Of a stretch of 64,000 bases of DNA, positions 24,890 to 33,572 are shown one piece after another. The DNA lies in NCBI RefSeq assembly GCF_000425045.1, contig NZ_AULA01000010.1, positions 1 through 64,000 on the forward strand, in the 5' to 3' direction. The notes below the pieces were generated by a model. That model had not been told where the DNA came from and did not search any database. It saw only the letters and a list, made by a program, of their open reading frames with translations. Numbering within the stretch: position 1 is the first letter of the stretch; the number at the start of each line of letters is the position of its first letter. The position numbers and the translations under genes are program-made. Origin of the DNA: Acidaminococcus intestini DSM 21505 (lineage in GTDB: Bacteria; Bacillota; Negativicutes; Acidaminococcales; Acidaminococcaceae).

Positions 24890-25307
24890 GATCAATCTTC
24901 CTTTGAATTTCTTCCATAAACCTCTCCATCTCTTGTCCGACTTCATCGGATGAATTGAATTCGTCGCATGCCTTTTCAAAAAAGTGCCTTCCCTGGACGA
25001 AACCGATGGTTCTTCCCTTCCGGGTGACCAGCTTGTGTCCCCGTTCCACCAGGTGATAGTGGGGCGCTGTGTTCCGTAGCTGATATTCCAGGCTGTCAAT
25101 AGTCATGCCCTCGATTTCCGATTTCCAGGACTTGCTGAGCTTTCGCTTGTGATCGGTCCCGGAATCCGGGGTTTTCTCGATGGCTTTCTTTTTTAGCACG
25201 TCACCGGTCTTTTTGAGGTGCTTTTCAACCTCTTTCGGGTAATGCTGAGCGGCTTCCAGGATGTCGGTGTTTAGTTCTTCTATGCCCTTGATCGTAAAAT
25301 CAGCCAT
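24882..25307 (-). CDS. HK97 gp10-like head-tail protein
   Basis: A 141-residue protein: MADFTIKGIEELNTDILEAA, a KLSKSWKSEIEG segment, and APHYHLVERGHKLVTRKG, the family signature. It acts in joining or terminating the tail. The start at 25307 has GGGAG 8 nt upstream, and the end overlaps the next gene by 8 nt. Confidence 0.88.
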   Translation of the reverse strand: MADFTIKGIEELNTDILEAAQHYPKEVEKHLKKTGDVLKKKAIEKTPDSGTDHKRKLSKSWKSEIEGMTIDSLEYQLRNTAPHYHLVERGHKLVTRKGRTIGFVQGRHFFEKACDEFNSSDEVGQEMERFMEEIQRKIDHD

Positions 25308-25309
25308 GG

Positions 25310-25675
25310 TCAGGGCTCCCATCCGTCCTGGACAGATTCCGGAGGATCCCCACGAAGCCGTTCCACGCACATCAGCTCCAGGGATTCATGCTGCATGTCC
25401 GGGTCAGAAATATAGGTAACCAGGTAGTGATGATCTTTGTATCCCACCCAGCATCCGTCCGTGATGCCCTTGCGATAGCGGATCACAATCTTGACGGTGG
25501 CGTCGTTCCGGTCGGTCCCATCCTCCTTGTACTGAATGCCCCGAGTAGGAGCGATCCAGGCAGAAACGTTGGAGTACAGCACTCTATCCGTCTGAAGGTC
25601 CAGGTCGGTCCCTGCTGTTACCATGGGCCGATAGATGGTCACCTTTCGGTTCAGTAGCCCAGGATTGCAGATCAT
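25310..25675 (-). CDS. Head closure protein
   Basis: A 121-residue protein, GLLNRKVTIYRP near the start, AWIAPTRGIQYKEDG and the late CVERLRGD, matching SPP1 gp16/HK97 head-tail adaptor proteins. Its start overlaps the connector stop (ATGA-type). Confidence 0.85.
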   Translation of the reverse strand: MICNPGLLNRKVTIYRPMVTAGTDLDLQTDRVLYSNVSAWIAPTRGIQYKEDGTDRNDATVKIVIRYRKGITDGCWVGYKDHHYLVTYISDPDMQHESLELMCVERLRGDPPESVQDGWEP

Positions 25676-25980
25676 TCCGTCCTCACCGCCTTTTCGGGGT
25701 ATGCATCAGACATTTCAATCAGGTGCAGCATACTCGTGATGCTGTGGTTGTATTCCTGGACGTTGGATTTGGACACCAGCGTCCGGTCGGAATACCAGTG
25801 CGACACCAGAAGCTTTGCACAGGTCAGCATTAGAGGGGCGTCTGTGCTTTCCGTCCATTCCTTCCCTGTACTGTTCACGATGTATTCTTTCGCAGAGCTC
25901 ATCAGGGATTGGATGAGAGAGTCATCGTCCGTCAGATCAGAGTCGACATGGAGATAGTTTTTGAAATCTTTGAGTTCCAT
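25672..25980 (-). CDS. Head-tail connector protein (gp6-like)
   Basis: A 102-residue protein with LKDFKNYLHVDSDLTDDDSL, SLMSSAKEYIVNSTG and APLMLTCAKLLVSHWYSDR, the gp6-like/DNA packaging connector family. It directly follows the capsid gene. Confidence 0.88.
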   Translation of the reverse strand: MELKDFKNYLHVDSDLTDDDSLIQSLMSSAKEYIVNSTGKEWTESTDAPLMLTCAKLLVSHWYSDRTLVSKSNVQEYNHSITSMLHLIEMSDAYPEKAVRTE

Positions 25981-26012
25981 TCTCTTCCCTCCTCAAAAGA
26001 GGCGGGAGAGGG

Positions 26013-27188
26013 TTAGGCCCCCGCCTTGTTGATCAGCACCAGGCCGTTAGCGTCAACAACTTTGCCGTCATACAGGCCAATGCTCTGATAAATGCGGTTT
26101 CTGGTGGCGTTGTCGACGTAGGACACAAGGTCCATGGCATAAGCTACATTCAGGATGTATTTGCTCATATCAAAGGCAAAGGCAACAGTGTTCCCGGCTT
26201 CGGCGGTATCCAGGGACGGCAGGAAGTCGGTGAAGACAACCGGTTTTCCTAGGATCCGTGCAGCAGGAGCTCCGTCAATGCCATAGTTCACATGGGCGAT
26301 GGGCTGGCCAGCAGTATCAGTAATCCCAGTAAAGTCAAGGAAAGTGGACTCGTTCATTACCAGGACGGAACCGCTCTTGTATGCGGAAGGAATAGCCTTC
26401 AGAATGCTGATCAGGAATTTGTAATCCGGAGCTTTGGTGGTCAATTTCGCAGCAGGAGTAGCTTTGATGATGCCAGTAGGCTTGCCAGTGCCGTCGCCGG
26501 AAATGATGGCTTCTTCCAGAGCCAGAGTCATCGCTTTAGATACATCCTGGACCAGGGCCTGTTCGAAAATGGCCATGCTCTTGATTTGAGCCTGGAAGGT
26601 CAGGCCGACAGCTGCAGCCAGCTGATAGCCAGCAAATGCAATGGACTGGGTCTTCTTTCCATCCGGAGCGATGGAACCGCCTTCGGTCATCCATTTAGCA
26701 GTAGCTTCCAGGGTGGAGGTGGGAACGGTCATGCCAGCAGGATAGTTCAGGTGGCGAACCAGAGGCAGGATGTTCCCGTATTTCATCATCTTTTCCACGA
26801 TTTCGTTCAGCACGGGAACGGGGATCACAGCGCCGTTATTTGCGGTAGTCGCAACAGCCCGGAACATGGGATCCATCTTTCCTTCCAGTACATAGTCCAT
26901 AAAGGCCTGACGATATTCAGGCGTGCTGGCGAAGGTTTTCGCATTCACAACAGGTGCCTTTTTCGGAGCGCCAACATCAGCCAGGATGTTCCCAGCATAA
27001 GCACCGTTGTCCATCTGACTTGCGATGCTGTTTCTCAGCAGTTCTGCCTGCTGATCTTCCTGGGCCTTCTTCAGCTCAACATTCAGGCCTTCCATTTCCT
27101 TCTGGATGTTCTTCAGCTGTTCCACAGTGGCCGTCTTGGAGCGTTCCAGCAGTTCAGTTTTCTTCTGGATGATTTCAGTGATAGTCAT
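26013..27188 (-). CDS. HK97-type major capsid protein
   Basis: A 391-residue capsid protein. The N-terminal delta domain is a coiled coil (residues 1-65, IIQKKTELLERSK...), then the HK97 core begins around TPEYRQAFMDYVL; YPAGMTVPTSTLEATAKWMT, ISGDGTGKPTGI and GKPVVFTDFLPS are family hallmarks. The start MTITEIIQ has GAGGGA upstream. The protease gene lies next door, so the delta domain is presumably removed during maturation. Confidence 0.95.
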   Translation of the reverse strand: MTITEIIQKKTELLERSKTATVEQLKNIQKEMEGLNVELKKAQEDQQAELLRNSIASQMDNGAYAGNILADVGAPKKAPVVNAKTFASTPEYRQAFMDYVLEGKMDPMFRAVATTANNGAVIPVPVLNEIVEKMMKYGNILPLVRHLNYPAGMTVPTSTLEATAKWMTEGGSIAPDGKKTQSIAFAGYQLAAAVGLTFQAQIKSMAIFEQALVQDVSKAMTLALEEAIISGDGTGKPTGIIKATPAAKLTTKAPDYKFLISILKAIPSAYKSGSVLVMNESTFLDFTGITDTAGQPIAHVNYGIDGAPAARILGKPVVFTDFLPSLDTAEAGNTVAFAFDMSKYILNVAYAMDLVSYVDNATRNRIYQSIGLYDGKVVDANGLVLINKAGA

Positions 27189-27217
27189 TAAGCATTCCCT
27201 CTTTCTTTTTTCAGGCA

Positions 27218-27790
27218 TTAAAAAAGCGCTGCAATCTGGATCCGCAGTCGCTCTTTAATCAGGTTTTCTTCTTTTTCTCTAGCTAGTTGGAAGCTTCGCT
27301 GGACGGCCGCTAGGGAGGTCGCCTCATAGGCAGGAAAGTCAACGGCAGAGACGTCAAAAAGGTTCCGCATGGTCTTGATGTGCCGCATGTGGTTGTCCAG
27401 ATCATAGTCCACATCCTGGGAATATCCCCCGAAGCTCATTTTGTTGACGTCGCCTCTTTTGATCAGGGCATACAGGTCCTTCCCGGCAGTTGTAGGTGCC
27501 AGTTTTGCCCGGATTTTCAAGCCGTTCTGGTCCGGAGTCACCTGCAGCGTGCCGTTTGTGGTCCTTGCCAGGACCATGCCTTCCGGGCTGTGGTTGTACC
27601 TCAGCACAACATTGGACAGGTCTGCTGCGGCAAAAGCTCCTCTTTCAATGACTTCTTTGTACTCTGTCCCGTCATCATCGGTCCATAGAACTGTAGGAGA
27701 GTCGTAGACGGCAGCATAGCCTTCGATGACCATGTCTTCGTCAGACGGCTTGACGTCAATCTGCCTGATCATCAGTTGGTCCTTGTTCAT
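27218..27790 (-). CDS. HK97-type prohead protease
   Basis: A 190-residue S14/U35-type protease. EGYAAVYDSP, the catalytic His in LRYNHSPEGMVLART, and the Ser region MSFGGYS are visible; DVSAVDFPAY is a family motif. It starts within the portal gene's end, preceded by GGGAGGTGA. It processes the capsid protein scaffold domain. Confidence 0.92.
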   Translation of the reverse strand: MNKDQLMIRQIDVKPSDEDMVIEGYAAVYDSPTVLWTDDDGTEYKEVIERGAFAAADLSNVVLRYNHSPEGMVLARTTNGTLQVTPDQNGLKIRAKLAPTTAGKDLYALIKRGDVNKMSFGGYSQDVDYDLDNHMRHIKTMRNLFDVSAVDFPAYEATSLAAVQRSFQLAREKEENLIKERLRIQIAALF

Positions 27791-29006
27791 CCTTCTCACC
27801 TCCCTTCTGGGAATCTGCCTGGCTCATCTGATATTGGCTCACGATGTCCGTGTTCGCCACGTTCAGTGTCTGGACACGGTCGTCTCCGTCAGCGATGGGC
27901 GGCAGATTCATGATTTCCAGGCTCTGGTTGGTGGTCAGGATGCCAAGTGGCCTGAGTTGTCTGATCAGCTCGACTTTCGTTGCGGTATCCGCATAAGTGA
28001 GCCGATTGGCGTCGAACACGATTTCATTCCCAGCGGCAATTTCATCCGGAGTGAAGAGCTTCCGTGTGAACTCCTGGCTCATCTGGATGGAAAACGGTTC
28101 GATGACGGATTCGAAGAATGCGCTCCAGGACGTTTCATCATAGACTCCTTCTGCGATTGGTTTAGACACGCCAAAATAGCGATAGATGTTGTCCCGAACG
28201 AATTCAAGCTGGGCCGTATCGGCCGCCTTCGGTTCACTGTCCACCGGTGTGAATTCCATGGTCCCGTCAGTGACCACCATGCCGCCCTGGGCAGGGTCCT
28301 TCAGATTCTCGTTGAGCATCTTTGCCTTGCTTTTCCAGGCTTCCGTCCCTGCCTGACCGGCGATTTTAGCAATGCCACGGATTCTCCCAGAATTTTCCAC
28401 AACGTTGTCGAAGCTCTGTTCCAGCTTTGTCAGCATGGCCATGTGGGTGGCCAGGTTATCGTCTGTATCGGCAAAAATTTCGCCCTGCTGAAACATATTC
28501 CGAAGATGGATCAGGTCCGTGTACGGGATGGTCCGTGTGGAATGAGTCCCGCCATAGCGGAACATGATGTAGAGGTTCCCATGGTCGTCTTCCCGGGCTT
28601 CGCAGCTCTGATATTCCATGGGCCACAGGCTGATAACATTCCGCTGCCGGTCTCTCTTGATGTAGGCAAAGGCGTTTTTGTTGGCGATTGCCTTCGTCGC
28701 CAGGTTGTAGAGGAAGCTGTAGGCGTTCATGTACGGGTTCGGGGAAAGGGCCAGCAGAGTTTGAAACTGGCTGTTTTTCGCCGGTTGCTTCTTTCCCTTT
28801 TTCATCACTACATGGTTCGGATGCAGCTTTGCCACATGAGTGGCCACACGGTCGATGCAGGTCTTGATCAGGATATCTTTGGAGTAGTCTTCCATGGGCA
28901 CGAAGACGTTGCTCCAGCCGTTGATCATCTGGAACTGCGTGGTGGTCTTTGGCTCTTTGGTGCCTCCGAATACAGTGTCGAAAGCGCTTCTCAGGATTCC
29001 TTTCAT
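27756..29006 (-). CDS. Portal protein, HK97 family
   Basis: A 416-residue portal: NGWSNVFVPMEDYSKDILIK, HVAKLHPNHVV, LLALSPNPYMNAYSFLYNLA and the C-terminal FSIQMSQEFTRKLFTPDE. It forms the dodecameric DNA gate and interacts with the terminase. It overlaps the protease gene by 35 nt. Confidence 0.95.
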   Translation of the reverse strand: MKGILRSAFDTVFGGTKEPKTTTQFQMINGWSNVFVPMEDYSKDILIKTCIDRVATHVAKLHPNHVVMKKGKKQPAKNSQFQTLLALSPNPYMNAYSFLYNLATKAIANKNAFAYIKRDRQRNVISLWPMEYQSCEAREDDHGNLYIMFRYGGTHSTRTIPYTDLIHLRNMFQQGEIFADTDDNLATHMAMLTKLEQSFDNVVENSGRIRGIAKIAGQAGTEAWKSKAKMLNENLKDPAQGGMVVTDGTMEFTPVDSEPKAADTAQLEFVRDNIYRYFGVSKPIAEGVYDETSWSAFFESVIEPFSIQMSQEFTRKLFTPDEIAAGNEIVFDANRLTYADTATKVELIRQLRPLGILTTNQSLEIMNLPPIADGDDRVQTLNVANTDIVSQYQMSQADSQKGGEKDEQGPTDDQAD

Positions 29007-29021
29007 AGTCTCACCTCCTTC

Positions 29022-30680
29022 CTAGATTTCGTCCTTGTGGTCAAGATAAACACAAAACGCATCCAGAAAGCTGCTGTAGCCGTCGATGCGTTTCCTCAAG
29101 TTTCTGTTTTTATAAGGTTTTACGTTGCCCTGGGTGTCCGTAACCGCTTCTGTATTGAGCAAGCACCACAGGAGCACCGGGTTGTAGTTGTACACGATTT
29201 TCCGCTTTTTGAACCAGGCTTTGGAAAGGTACATCTGGGACGAAAGGCCCTTGAAGTTCTGCTGGACTTTTTCTGTTAGATCCTTCCCGAAGTTTTCTTC
29301 CAGGTCTTTGGTCAAGTACTGGGCGTTGTAGGCATCGTAGCCTATTTTATAGGCGTATACATTGTGCTCTGCCTGAAGTTCCTGGAACCAGTTGACGACT
29401 TCTTTTTGGTCAATAACATTCCCTGGGCAGGTTCTCACCCATCCGTTGCGGATCCAAACGTCGTAGGGCACTTTATCCTTTTCGATATGCTCCTGAAGGG
29501 TATCTTCGGGGATCCAATACATCTGATGAACCATCAGCTTGGGTTCATCCGTCTCCGGATCATTCACAGGGAAGGCAGCGGTCGCACATGTGAGGTCAGT
29601 GGTCTCGGACAAGTCGACGCCGCCAAAGAAATACATCCCTGAGAGATCGTCCAGGTTGAATGTCTCTTTGTTTTCCACATCTTCCAGGTTGAAGAATGTA
29701 TCCCGGGCGTTCTCCCTGAAGTTGAACTGCTTCACCAGCAGGTCACGCATGGTTTTTTCATCCAGGGTTGCACGGTTAAATTCCCGTTCCAGCTGCTCTG
29801 GATTCTTGCTGACGCCCAGGTTCGGGTTGGCCTTTATCCAGTTGGACGGATCCACGACTTCTTCTTTGGAATCCAGCTCGTAGATGATCGGAAGGGTTGA
29901 CTCGTCGACATATCTGCCGGTGCTGTAGCCGTCGATGATACTCATGTATTCGCTGTACTTTGTGTCGAAAAGGCTGTCCCTTTCGTAATAGCCGCCTGTT
30001 GACATGATTACAGTCAAGGGCTGGCTCCGTGCGTAGGTGCCGCCTTTCAGGACATCGTACATGTTCCGGTCCTTGATGGCATGAAGTTCATCCAGGAACA
30101 TTCCGGAGACGTTCAACCCATCTAGGGAGCCGGAGTTCTTTGACAGCGGGACGAATTTCCCGCCGTTTTCCTTGCATTCGATCAGGTTGACCTTTGGCCG
30201 GAGGTATTTTTTTAAGCTGGCGTCATGATTGATCATTGAAATGGCGTATTCCCAGACAACCTTTGCCTGAGACCTGTCAGTTGCTGCCGTATAGATTTCC
30301 GGTCCATCTTCGCCGTCAGCCAGTAAAAGATAAAGGGCCATAGCTGCACCCAGAATGGATTTTGCGTTCTTTCGACCGATAAAAAGAAAAACCTCTCTGT
30401 ACTGCCGGATGTTCTGATCATTGACGAAGCCGAAAGTGGCTTCCACCAGGGCTTTTTGCCAGAGCTCCAACTTGAATCGAGGGGTTCCCCTCATCTTTGG
30501 AATGCAGCAGAAAGTCTCGATGAATGTCACAGCTCTGTCAGCTGCCTTTTTGTCAAAATGGAATTTCCCAGGATGCTGGATGTTCTTTGTCAAATGTTGA
30601 TAGACTGCTTTTAACTTTTTACAGGATTTGATTTGTCCCGATTGGAGCACATTGTTATATTCTTCGATGGCTGATGTCAT
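29022..30680 (-). CDS. Terminase large subunit
   Basis: A 552-residue packaging motor. The ATPase P-loop variant is LFIGRKNAKS (near residue 100), followed by the Walker B-like GMFLDELHAI; the nuclease domain has FFGGVDLSETTDLT with its acidic residue and KIGYDAYNAQYL later on. It overlaps the small subunit stop by 4 nt. Confidence 0.96.
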   Translation of the reverse strand: MTSAIEEYNNVLQSGQIKSCKKLKAVYQHLTKNIQHPGKFHFDKKAADRAVTFIETFCCIPKMRGTPRFKLELWQKALVEATFGFVNDQNIRQYREVFLFIGRKNAKSILGAAMALYLLLADGEDGPEIYTAATDRSQAKVVWEYAISMINHDASLKKYLRPKVNLIECKENGGKFVPLSKNSGSLDGLNVSGMFLDELHAIKDRNMYDVLKGGTYARSQPLTVIMSTGGYYERDSLFDTKYSEYMSIIDGYSTGRYVDESTLPIIYELDSKEEVVDPSNWIKANPNLGVSKNPEQLEREFNRATLDEKTMRDLLVKQFNFRENARDTFFNLEDVENKETFNLDDLSGMYFFGGVDLSETTDLTCATAAFPVNDPETDEPKLMVHQMYWIPEDTLQEHIEKDKVPYDVWIRNGWVRTCPGNVIDQKEVVNWFQELQAEHNVYAYKIGYDAYNAQYLTKDLEENFGKDLTEKVQQNFKGLSSQMYLSKAWFKKRKIVYNYNPVLLWCLLNTEAVTDTQGNVKPYKNRNLRKRIDGYSSFLDAFCVYLDHKDEI

Positions 30681-31015
30681 TTGTTCAGGAAAGCTTTCAG
30701 TTCATCTGCTCCTTCCTGGTTCGGAGCGATATCTTCCAGCTTCTTCAGCGTGGCCAGGAGTCCATCCATGGATAGCTTGTATGCCTTGAGTGATGCCGAT
30801 GCCATCGTGCCGGATTGATTCCTTCCGTTTTTGTATACGTCAACATACCCTTCTTTCTGGATGATGTGCTCCAATTCATCCAGGGATGCCATGAAGAACG
30901 CTGCTCTTTTGATGAGGAGTAGTGCTTCTGCTTGTCTCGGGGAGCCACTGAAAATTTTCTTCAGCTGGTTAATGTACCTGGTTTGGGCTCCTCGCCTTGT
31001 TTTTTCGTCCGCCAT
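30677..31015 (-). CDS. Terminase small subunit (P27-like)
   Basis: A 112-residue protein with an N-terminal helical DNA-binding part (RGAQTRYINQLKKIFSG) and a helical oligomerisation part (ASLKAYKLSMDGLLATLKKL). Position before the large subunit and length fit the P27 family. Start has GGAGGCG upstream. Confidence 0.82.
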   Translation of the reverse strand: MADEKTRRGAQTRYINQLKKIFSGSPRQAEALLLIKRAAFFMASLDELEHIIQKEGYVDVYKNGRNQSGTMASASLKAYKLSMDGLLATLKKLEDIAPNQEGADELKAFLNK

Positions 31016-31131
31016 CCATTTCGCCTCCTTTCACATTGATTACACCCCTTCTGGAAACCGCCTGTATCGCACGCAAGAGTGGGGGGCGGGTCGTTTTGCT
31101 CCCGCCGAAAAAGCTACCCCGGGGGGGTGGG

Positions 31132-31452
31132 TCAGCGCCGCCGCTCCTTTTCCCGAACAGCCACCACATGCCCCTCGCTGTCGTAGCTGTAGCTTCTGCT
31201 GCTGGCTCCCTGCTCGAAGCGATGGTGCAGCTTGTTGTGGCAGTCGTTGCAAAGCAGCATCAGGTTCCTCGGGTTGAGGCTGATGCTCGGGTTGTTGATG
31301 TTGTCCGGAGTCAGCTCAATGATGTGGTGCACCTGATGTGCTCCAGGTCTTCCGCATTTATCGCAGATAAAATGTTTCTTTTCTCGAATCAGCCTGGCTA
31401 AATCCTTCCACGCTTTTGAATCATAAAACCGTTTTGCAAAATCTCTTGCCAT
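31132..31452 (-). CDS. HNH endonuclease
   Basis: A 106-residue HNH nuclease: FAKRFYDSKAWKDLARLIRE, zinc CDKCGRPGAHQVHHIIEL, and LMLLCNDCHNKLHH. HNH genes next to terminase are common and assist DNA packaging. It is the first gene of the late operon. The start at 31452 lacks an ideal ribosome-binding site. Confidence 0.9.
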   Translation of the reverse strand: MARDFAKRFYDSKAWKDLARLIREKKHFICDKCGRPGAHQVHHIIELTPDNINNPSISLNPRNLMLLCNDCHNKLHHRFEQGASSRSYSYDSEGHVVAVREKERRR

Positions 31453-31493
31453 TTTCTTTTCCCAAAAAATCCTTTCTAAAAAATCCCTCCACG

Positions 31494-31519
31494 AAAAAAG
31501 CCCTCGCATTTGCGGGGGC
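31494..31519 (-). terminator. Terminator upstream of the late operon
   Basis: GCCCCCGCAAATGCGAGGGC followed by TTTTTTC on the minus strand, located before the HNH gene. Late transcription from further upstream would have to read through it. Confidence 0.75.
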
Positions 31520-31777
31520 CGTTTCCGGTACGTTGCTTAAATCTTTAGAAAGGAGGTGAACATCATGCGAAGCAGGGACGAGGGTCGTTTTGTCTCTCAC
31601 TTCTTACAGCTTACATGATATCACGAGAGACTCCTACGATTCACTACGCACTTTTTCTCTCTCATCAAAAATCCTATCAAAGACATTGAGTCCTTTTTTG
31701 TGGAGCAGATAAGTCTGGCTCTCTTCATAGCCAATTCGCCGCCCTGGATGTTGTCTCCACCGTTGCCAAAGCAGTCA
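31520..31777. other. Early/late boundary region, no firmly supported gene
   Basis: About 250 bp between the late-operon terminator and the 65-codon gene. On the minus strand only very short frames occur (17 and about 35 codons, chained start-to-stop, without clear ribosome-binding sites). Direct repeats (CGTAG twice) and a TGATATCA palindrome near 31620 may belong to a late promoter. Confidence 0.4.
31565..31618 (+). CDS. Possible 17-codon leader peptide
   Basis: A perfect Shine-Dalgarno (AAAGGAGGTGA) lies 5-6 nt before an ATG on the plus strand; the frame MRSRDEGRFVSHFLQLT ends at 31618. No downstream plus-strand gene follows. It may be a peptide in its own right, an attenuator leader, or coincidence. 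Confidence 0.25.
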   Translation: MRSRDEGRFVSHFLQLT

Positions 31778-31975
31778 TCAAATCTTCCCTATCTTCTTAC
31801 CTTCAGCTTCAATGATTTCCAGGATGAGAGTTTGCAGTTTCTCGTATTGTTTCCTCAGTTCATCATCAACCAATGGATATCTGGCTATAGCTTCACTCAT
31901 ATCCAGCAGGATGCCAATCCGTTTTCCGGAGCATTTGGCTGTCAGCCATTGCTCTGCTTTCACTTTGTCCATCAT
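31778..31975 (-). CDS. Small phage protein of unknown function
   Basis: A 65-residue mostly helical protein starting MMDKVKAEQWLTAKCSGKR and ending in a Lys-rich tail. The start at 31975 is chosen since a terminator hairpin (31997-32024) lies just upstream and GGGAGAG precedes the ATG. I recognise no family. Confidence 0.5.
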   Translation of the reverse strand: MMDKVKAEQWLTAKCSGKRIGILLDMSEAIARYPLVDDELRKQYEKLQTLILEIIEAEGKKIGKI

Positions 31976-31996
31976 GTCCATCTCTCCCGTCAAGGA

Positions 31997-32024
31997 AATA
32001 AAAAAGACGCCCTGACGGACGTCT
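31997..32024 (-). terminator. Terminator in the early/late boundary
   Basis: On the minus strand AAGACGTCC-GTCA-GGGCGTCTT is followed by TTTTATT. It is the second of three hairpins between 31.5 and 32.1 kb. Confidence 0.7.
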
Positions 32025-32042
32025 TCAATAAGCATATGAAGA

Positions 32043-32065
32043 AGGGGCCCATGCCAGGCCCCTTT
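32043..32065. terminator. GC-rich hairpin after the sigma-like gene
   Basis: GGGGCC-CATGCCA-GGCCCC with short pyrimidine runs on both strands (CTTTCC; CTTCTTC). A plausible, weak terminator for the early operon. Confidence 0.45.
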
Positions 32066-32210
32066 CCTCCTAGGTTGTGGATCTCAGGAGGCATTGAGTA
32101 GGAAGTGCAGGAGCTCGGCAGATTTCAAGTCTGCTGCCCCCCAAACTTTCACACTACTATTGTACCATGTTAAAAGCGGCATTTCTGTCGATTTCTGTCG
32201 AAATGTGTGC

Positions 32211-32744
32211 CTAGAGAATTTCACCCTGTTCCTCGCTGGTATCCAGCTCCAGTACTCCCTGGATAGGAGAAGCCTCTGCCCCGTAAACAATTCCCGTTAG
32301 GATGTCCAGGGCCCTGCTGTACTGTCGCCGACAGTAGCTGGTGTCCTCTTCTCCCAGCCGGTTGGCGATCTGTACCCAGGTCAGCCGGCGGGTCTTGTAT
32401 CCGCTCTTCCATCGAAGAATCCTGGCATAGTCTCCCGGCATCCGTTGGAGGCCTTTGTCCACCCGTTCCATCAGCAGCTTTTGGTCATAGAACTTTTTCT
32501 TTTTGGCTTCCAGCCGGGTTTCCAGTTCTTCCTGGCGCAGGCAGAAGGATTCTTCCGGGCTGGCCTTGGAACCCCCGCCATTTTCGCTGTCAGGGCCATA
32601 TCTGGTTGTTTTCGGTCCCGGGATAGTATGGAGTGCAGCCGTATCCTGGATGATTTCTTCCTTGAGGATCTCCAGATTGGCTTGCAGTTCATAGCTGCAT
32701 TCCAGGGCATATTTGATTCTCTTTCGATATTTCTCCTGCACCAT
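32211..32744 (-). CDS. Sigma-like late transcription regulator
   Basis: A 177-residue protein. The N-terminal part is coiled coil (LQANLEILKEEIIQDTAALH; LRQEELETRLEAKKKKFYDQ), and the C-terminus has a region-4-like helix-turn-helix (RRLTWVQIANRLGEEDTSYC then RRQYSRALDIL). Phage proteins of this layout (DUF1492/ArpU-like) switch on late genes. It lies last in the early region, directly before the late operon. The start at 32744 follows AGGAGGTG at a slightly long distance. Confidence 0.7.
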   Translation of the reverse strand: MVQEKYRKRIKYALECSYELQANLEILKEEIIQDTAALHTIPGPKTTRYGPDSENGGGSKASPEESFCLRQEELETRLEAKKKKFYDQKLLMERVDKGLQRMPGDYARILRWKSGYKTRRLTWVQIANRLGEEDTSYCRRQYSRALDILTGIVYGAEASPIQGVLELDTSEEQGEIL

Positions 32745-32760
32745 CCTGGGGATGCACCTC

Positions 32761-33390
32761 CTATTTTTTGTCTTCTTTGCCGTACAGATATTCTCGCAGC
32801 ATCTTGATACACTGGATGGCTTTGTCCAAATCCTGCTTCCCGTTTTTACGGGGATAGCGGTACAGGTATTTGACCGCGCATCCCAGTAGGTAAGCCTCCA
32901 CACCGGTGGCCGTAGACGTCATGATTTTCACCACTTCGATGGCTTCCACTCCACGAAAGGTATAGTGATCCGGGTGCTTGATCATATCCCCTTCCCGTTT
33001 TTTCGGGGGGTCGGTATATTCTTCCCGTAACATTTTAATGCACTCAATCGCCAGGTCCAGGTCATGTGTTCTGTTCCTTCGAGGATAGCGGTAGAGCAAT
33101 TTTATGATGGCTCTCATCAGATAGCCATCTTTACTTTCGGCTTCCCCGTCCATGATTCGGACAGCCTCGATGGCTTCCCTGCCCCTGAAAGTGTATTGGT
33201 CCGGGTGCCGGATTAAATCTCCCATAGGCTTTTTCATCTTGAGATGGTAGGGACATTTGGCCGCAGCCTTCTGGATGGTGTCCCGATAAATCCGACAGCG
33301 ATAGAGGACGCAGAGCCTCTTGCCGTCCCAGAAGAAATCTTCAAGGTCACAGTAGTCACATTTCACACAGCGTTCCTGTTCAGTGTTCAT
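32761..33390 (-). CDS. Tandem DUF3310 protein with Cys-rich N-terminus
   Basis: A 209-residue protein. The N-terminus is a Cys-rich ribbon (CVKCDYCDLEDFF, CVLYRCRIY). Two DUF3310 repeats follow: HPDQYTFRGREAIEAVRIM to CIKMLREEY and HPDHYTFRGVEAIEVVKIM to CIKMLREYL, about 60% identical. DUF3310 is a phage nucleotide-kinase-associated domain of unknown role. The start at 33390 has GAGGAGG upstream and overlaps the previous stop (ATGA). Confidence 0.8.
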   Translation of the reverse strand: MNTEQERCVKCDYCDLEDFFWDGKRLCVLYRCRIYRDTIQKAAAKCPYHLKMKKPMGDLIRHPDQYTFRGREAIEAVRIMDGEAESKDGYLMRAIIKLLYRYPRRNRTHDLDLAIECIKMLREEYTDPPKKREGDMIKHPDHYTFRGVEAIEVVKIMTSTATGVEAYLLGCAVKYLYRYPRKNGKQDLDKAIQCIKMLREYLYGKEDKK

Positions 33391-33572
33391 CGAATATGAT
33401 TCCTCCTCATAAAATCCCGCATGCACCGGTAGGTGCAGAATCTTTTTACCTGGCGCATGTAGTAAATCCTCCAGGGCCATTTGCCTGTAGTACCTTCGAA
33501 GTAGGTCAATTGGCAGTTGGCACACTGGTGGAAAGTACCCACATAGCTCAGCTTGTAAGGGTTTTCACTCAT
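33387..33572 (-). CDS. Small zinc-finger-like phage protein
   Basis: A 61-residue basic protein with paired cysteines (FHQCANCQLTYF ... RFCTYRCMRDFMRR) suggesting a single zinc site. It overlaps both neighbours by a few bases, so it is part of a coupled early operon. Function unknown. Confidence 0.65.
   Translation of the reverse strand: MSENPYKLSYVGTFHQCANCQLTYFEGTTGKWPWRIYYMRQVKRFCTYRCMRDFMRRNHIR

Noticed and set aside
27726-29279. A 517-codon plus-strand frame opposite portal and terminase
   Set aside because: Shadow frame; the minus strand has unmistakable portal and terminase motifs.
32115-32145. tRNA-like anticodon arm (GGCAGATTTCAAGTCTGCTGCC) suggesting a Ser or Sec tRNA
   Set aside because: No T-arm (GGTTCRANTCC) or acceptor stem fits on either strand; probably a plain hairpin.
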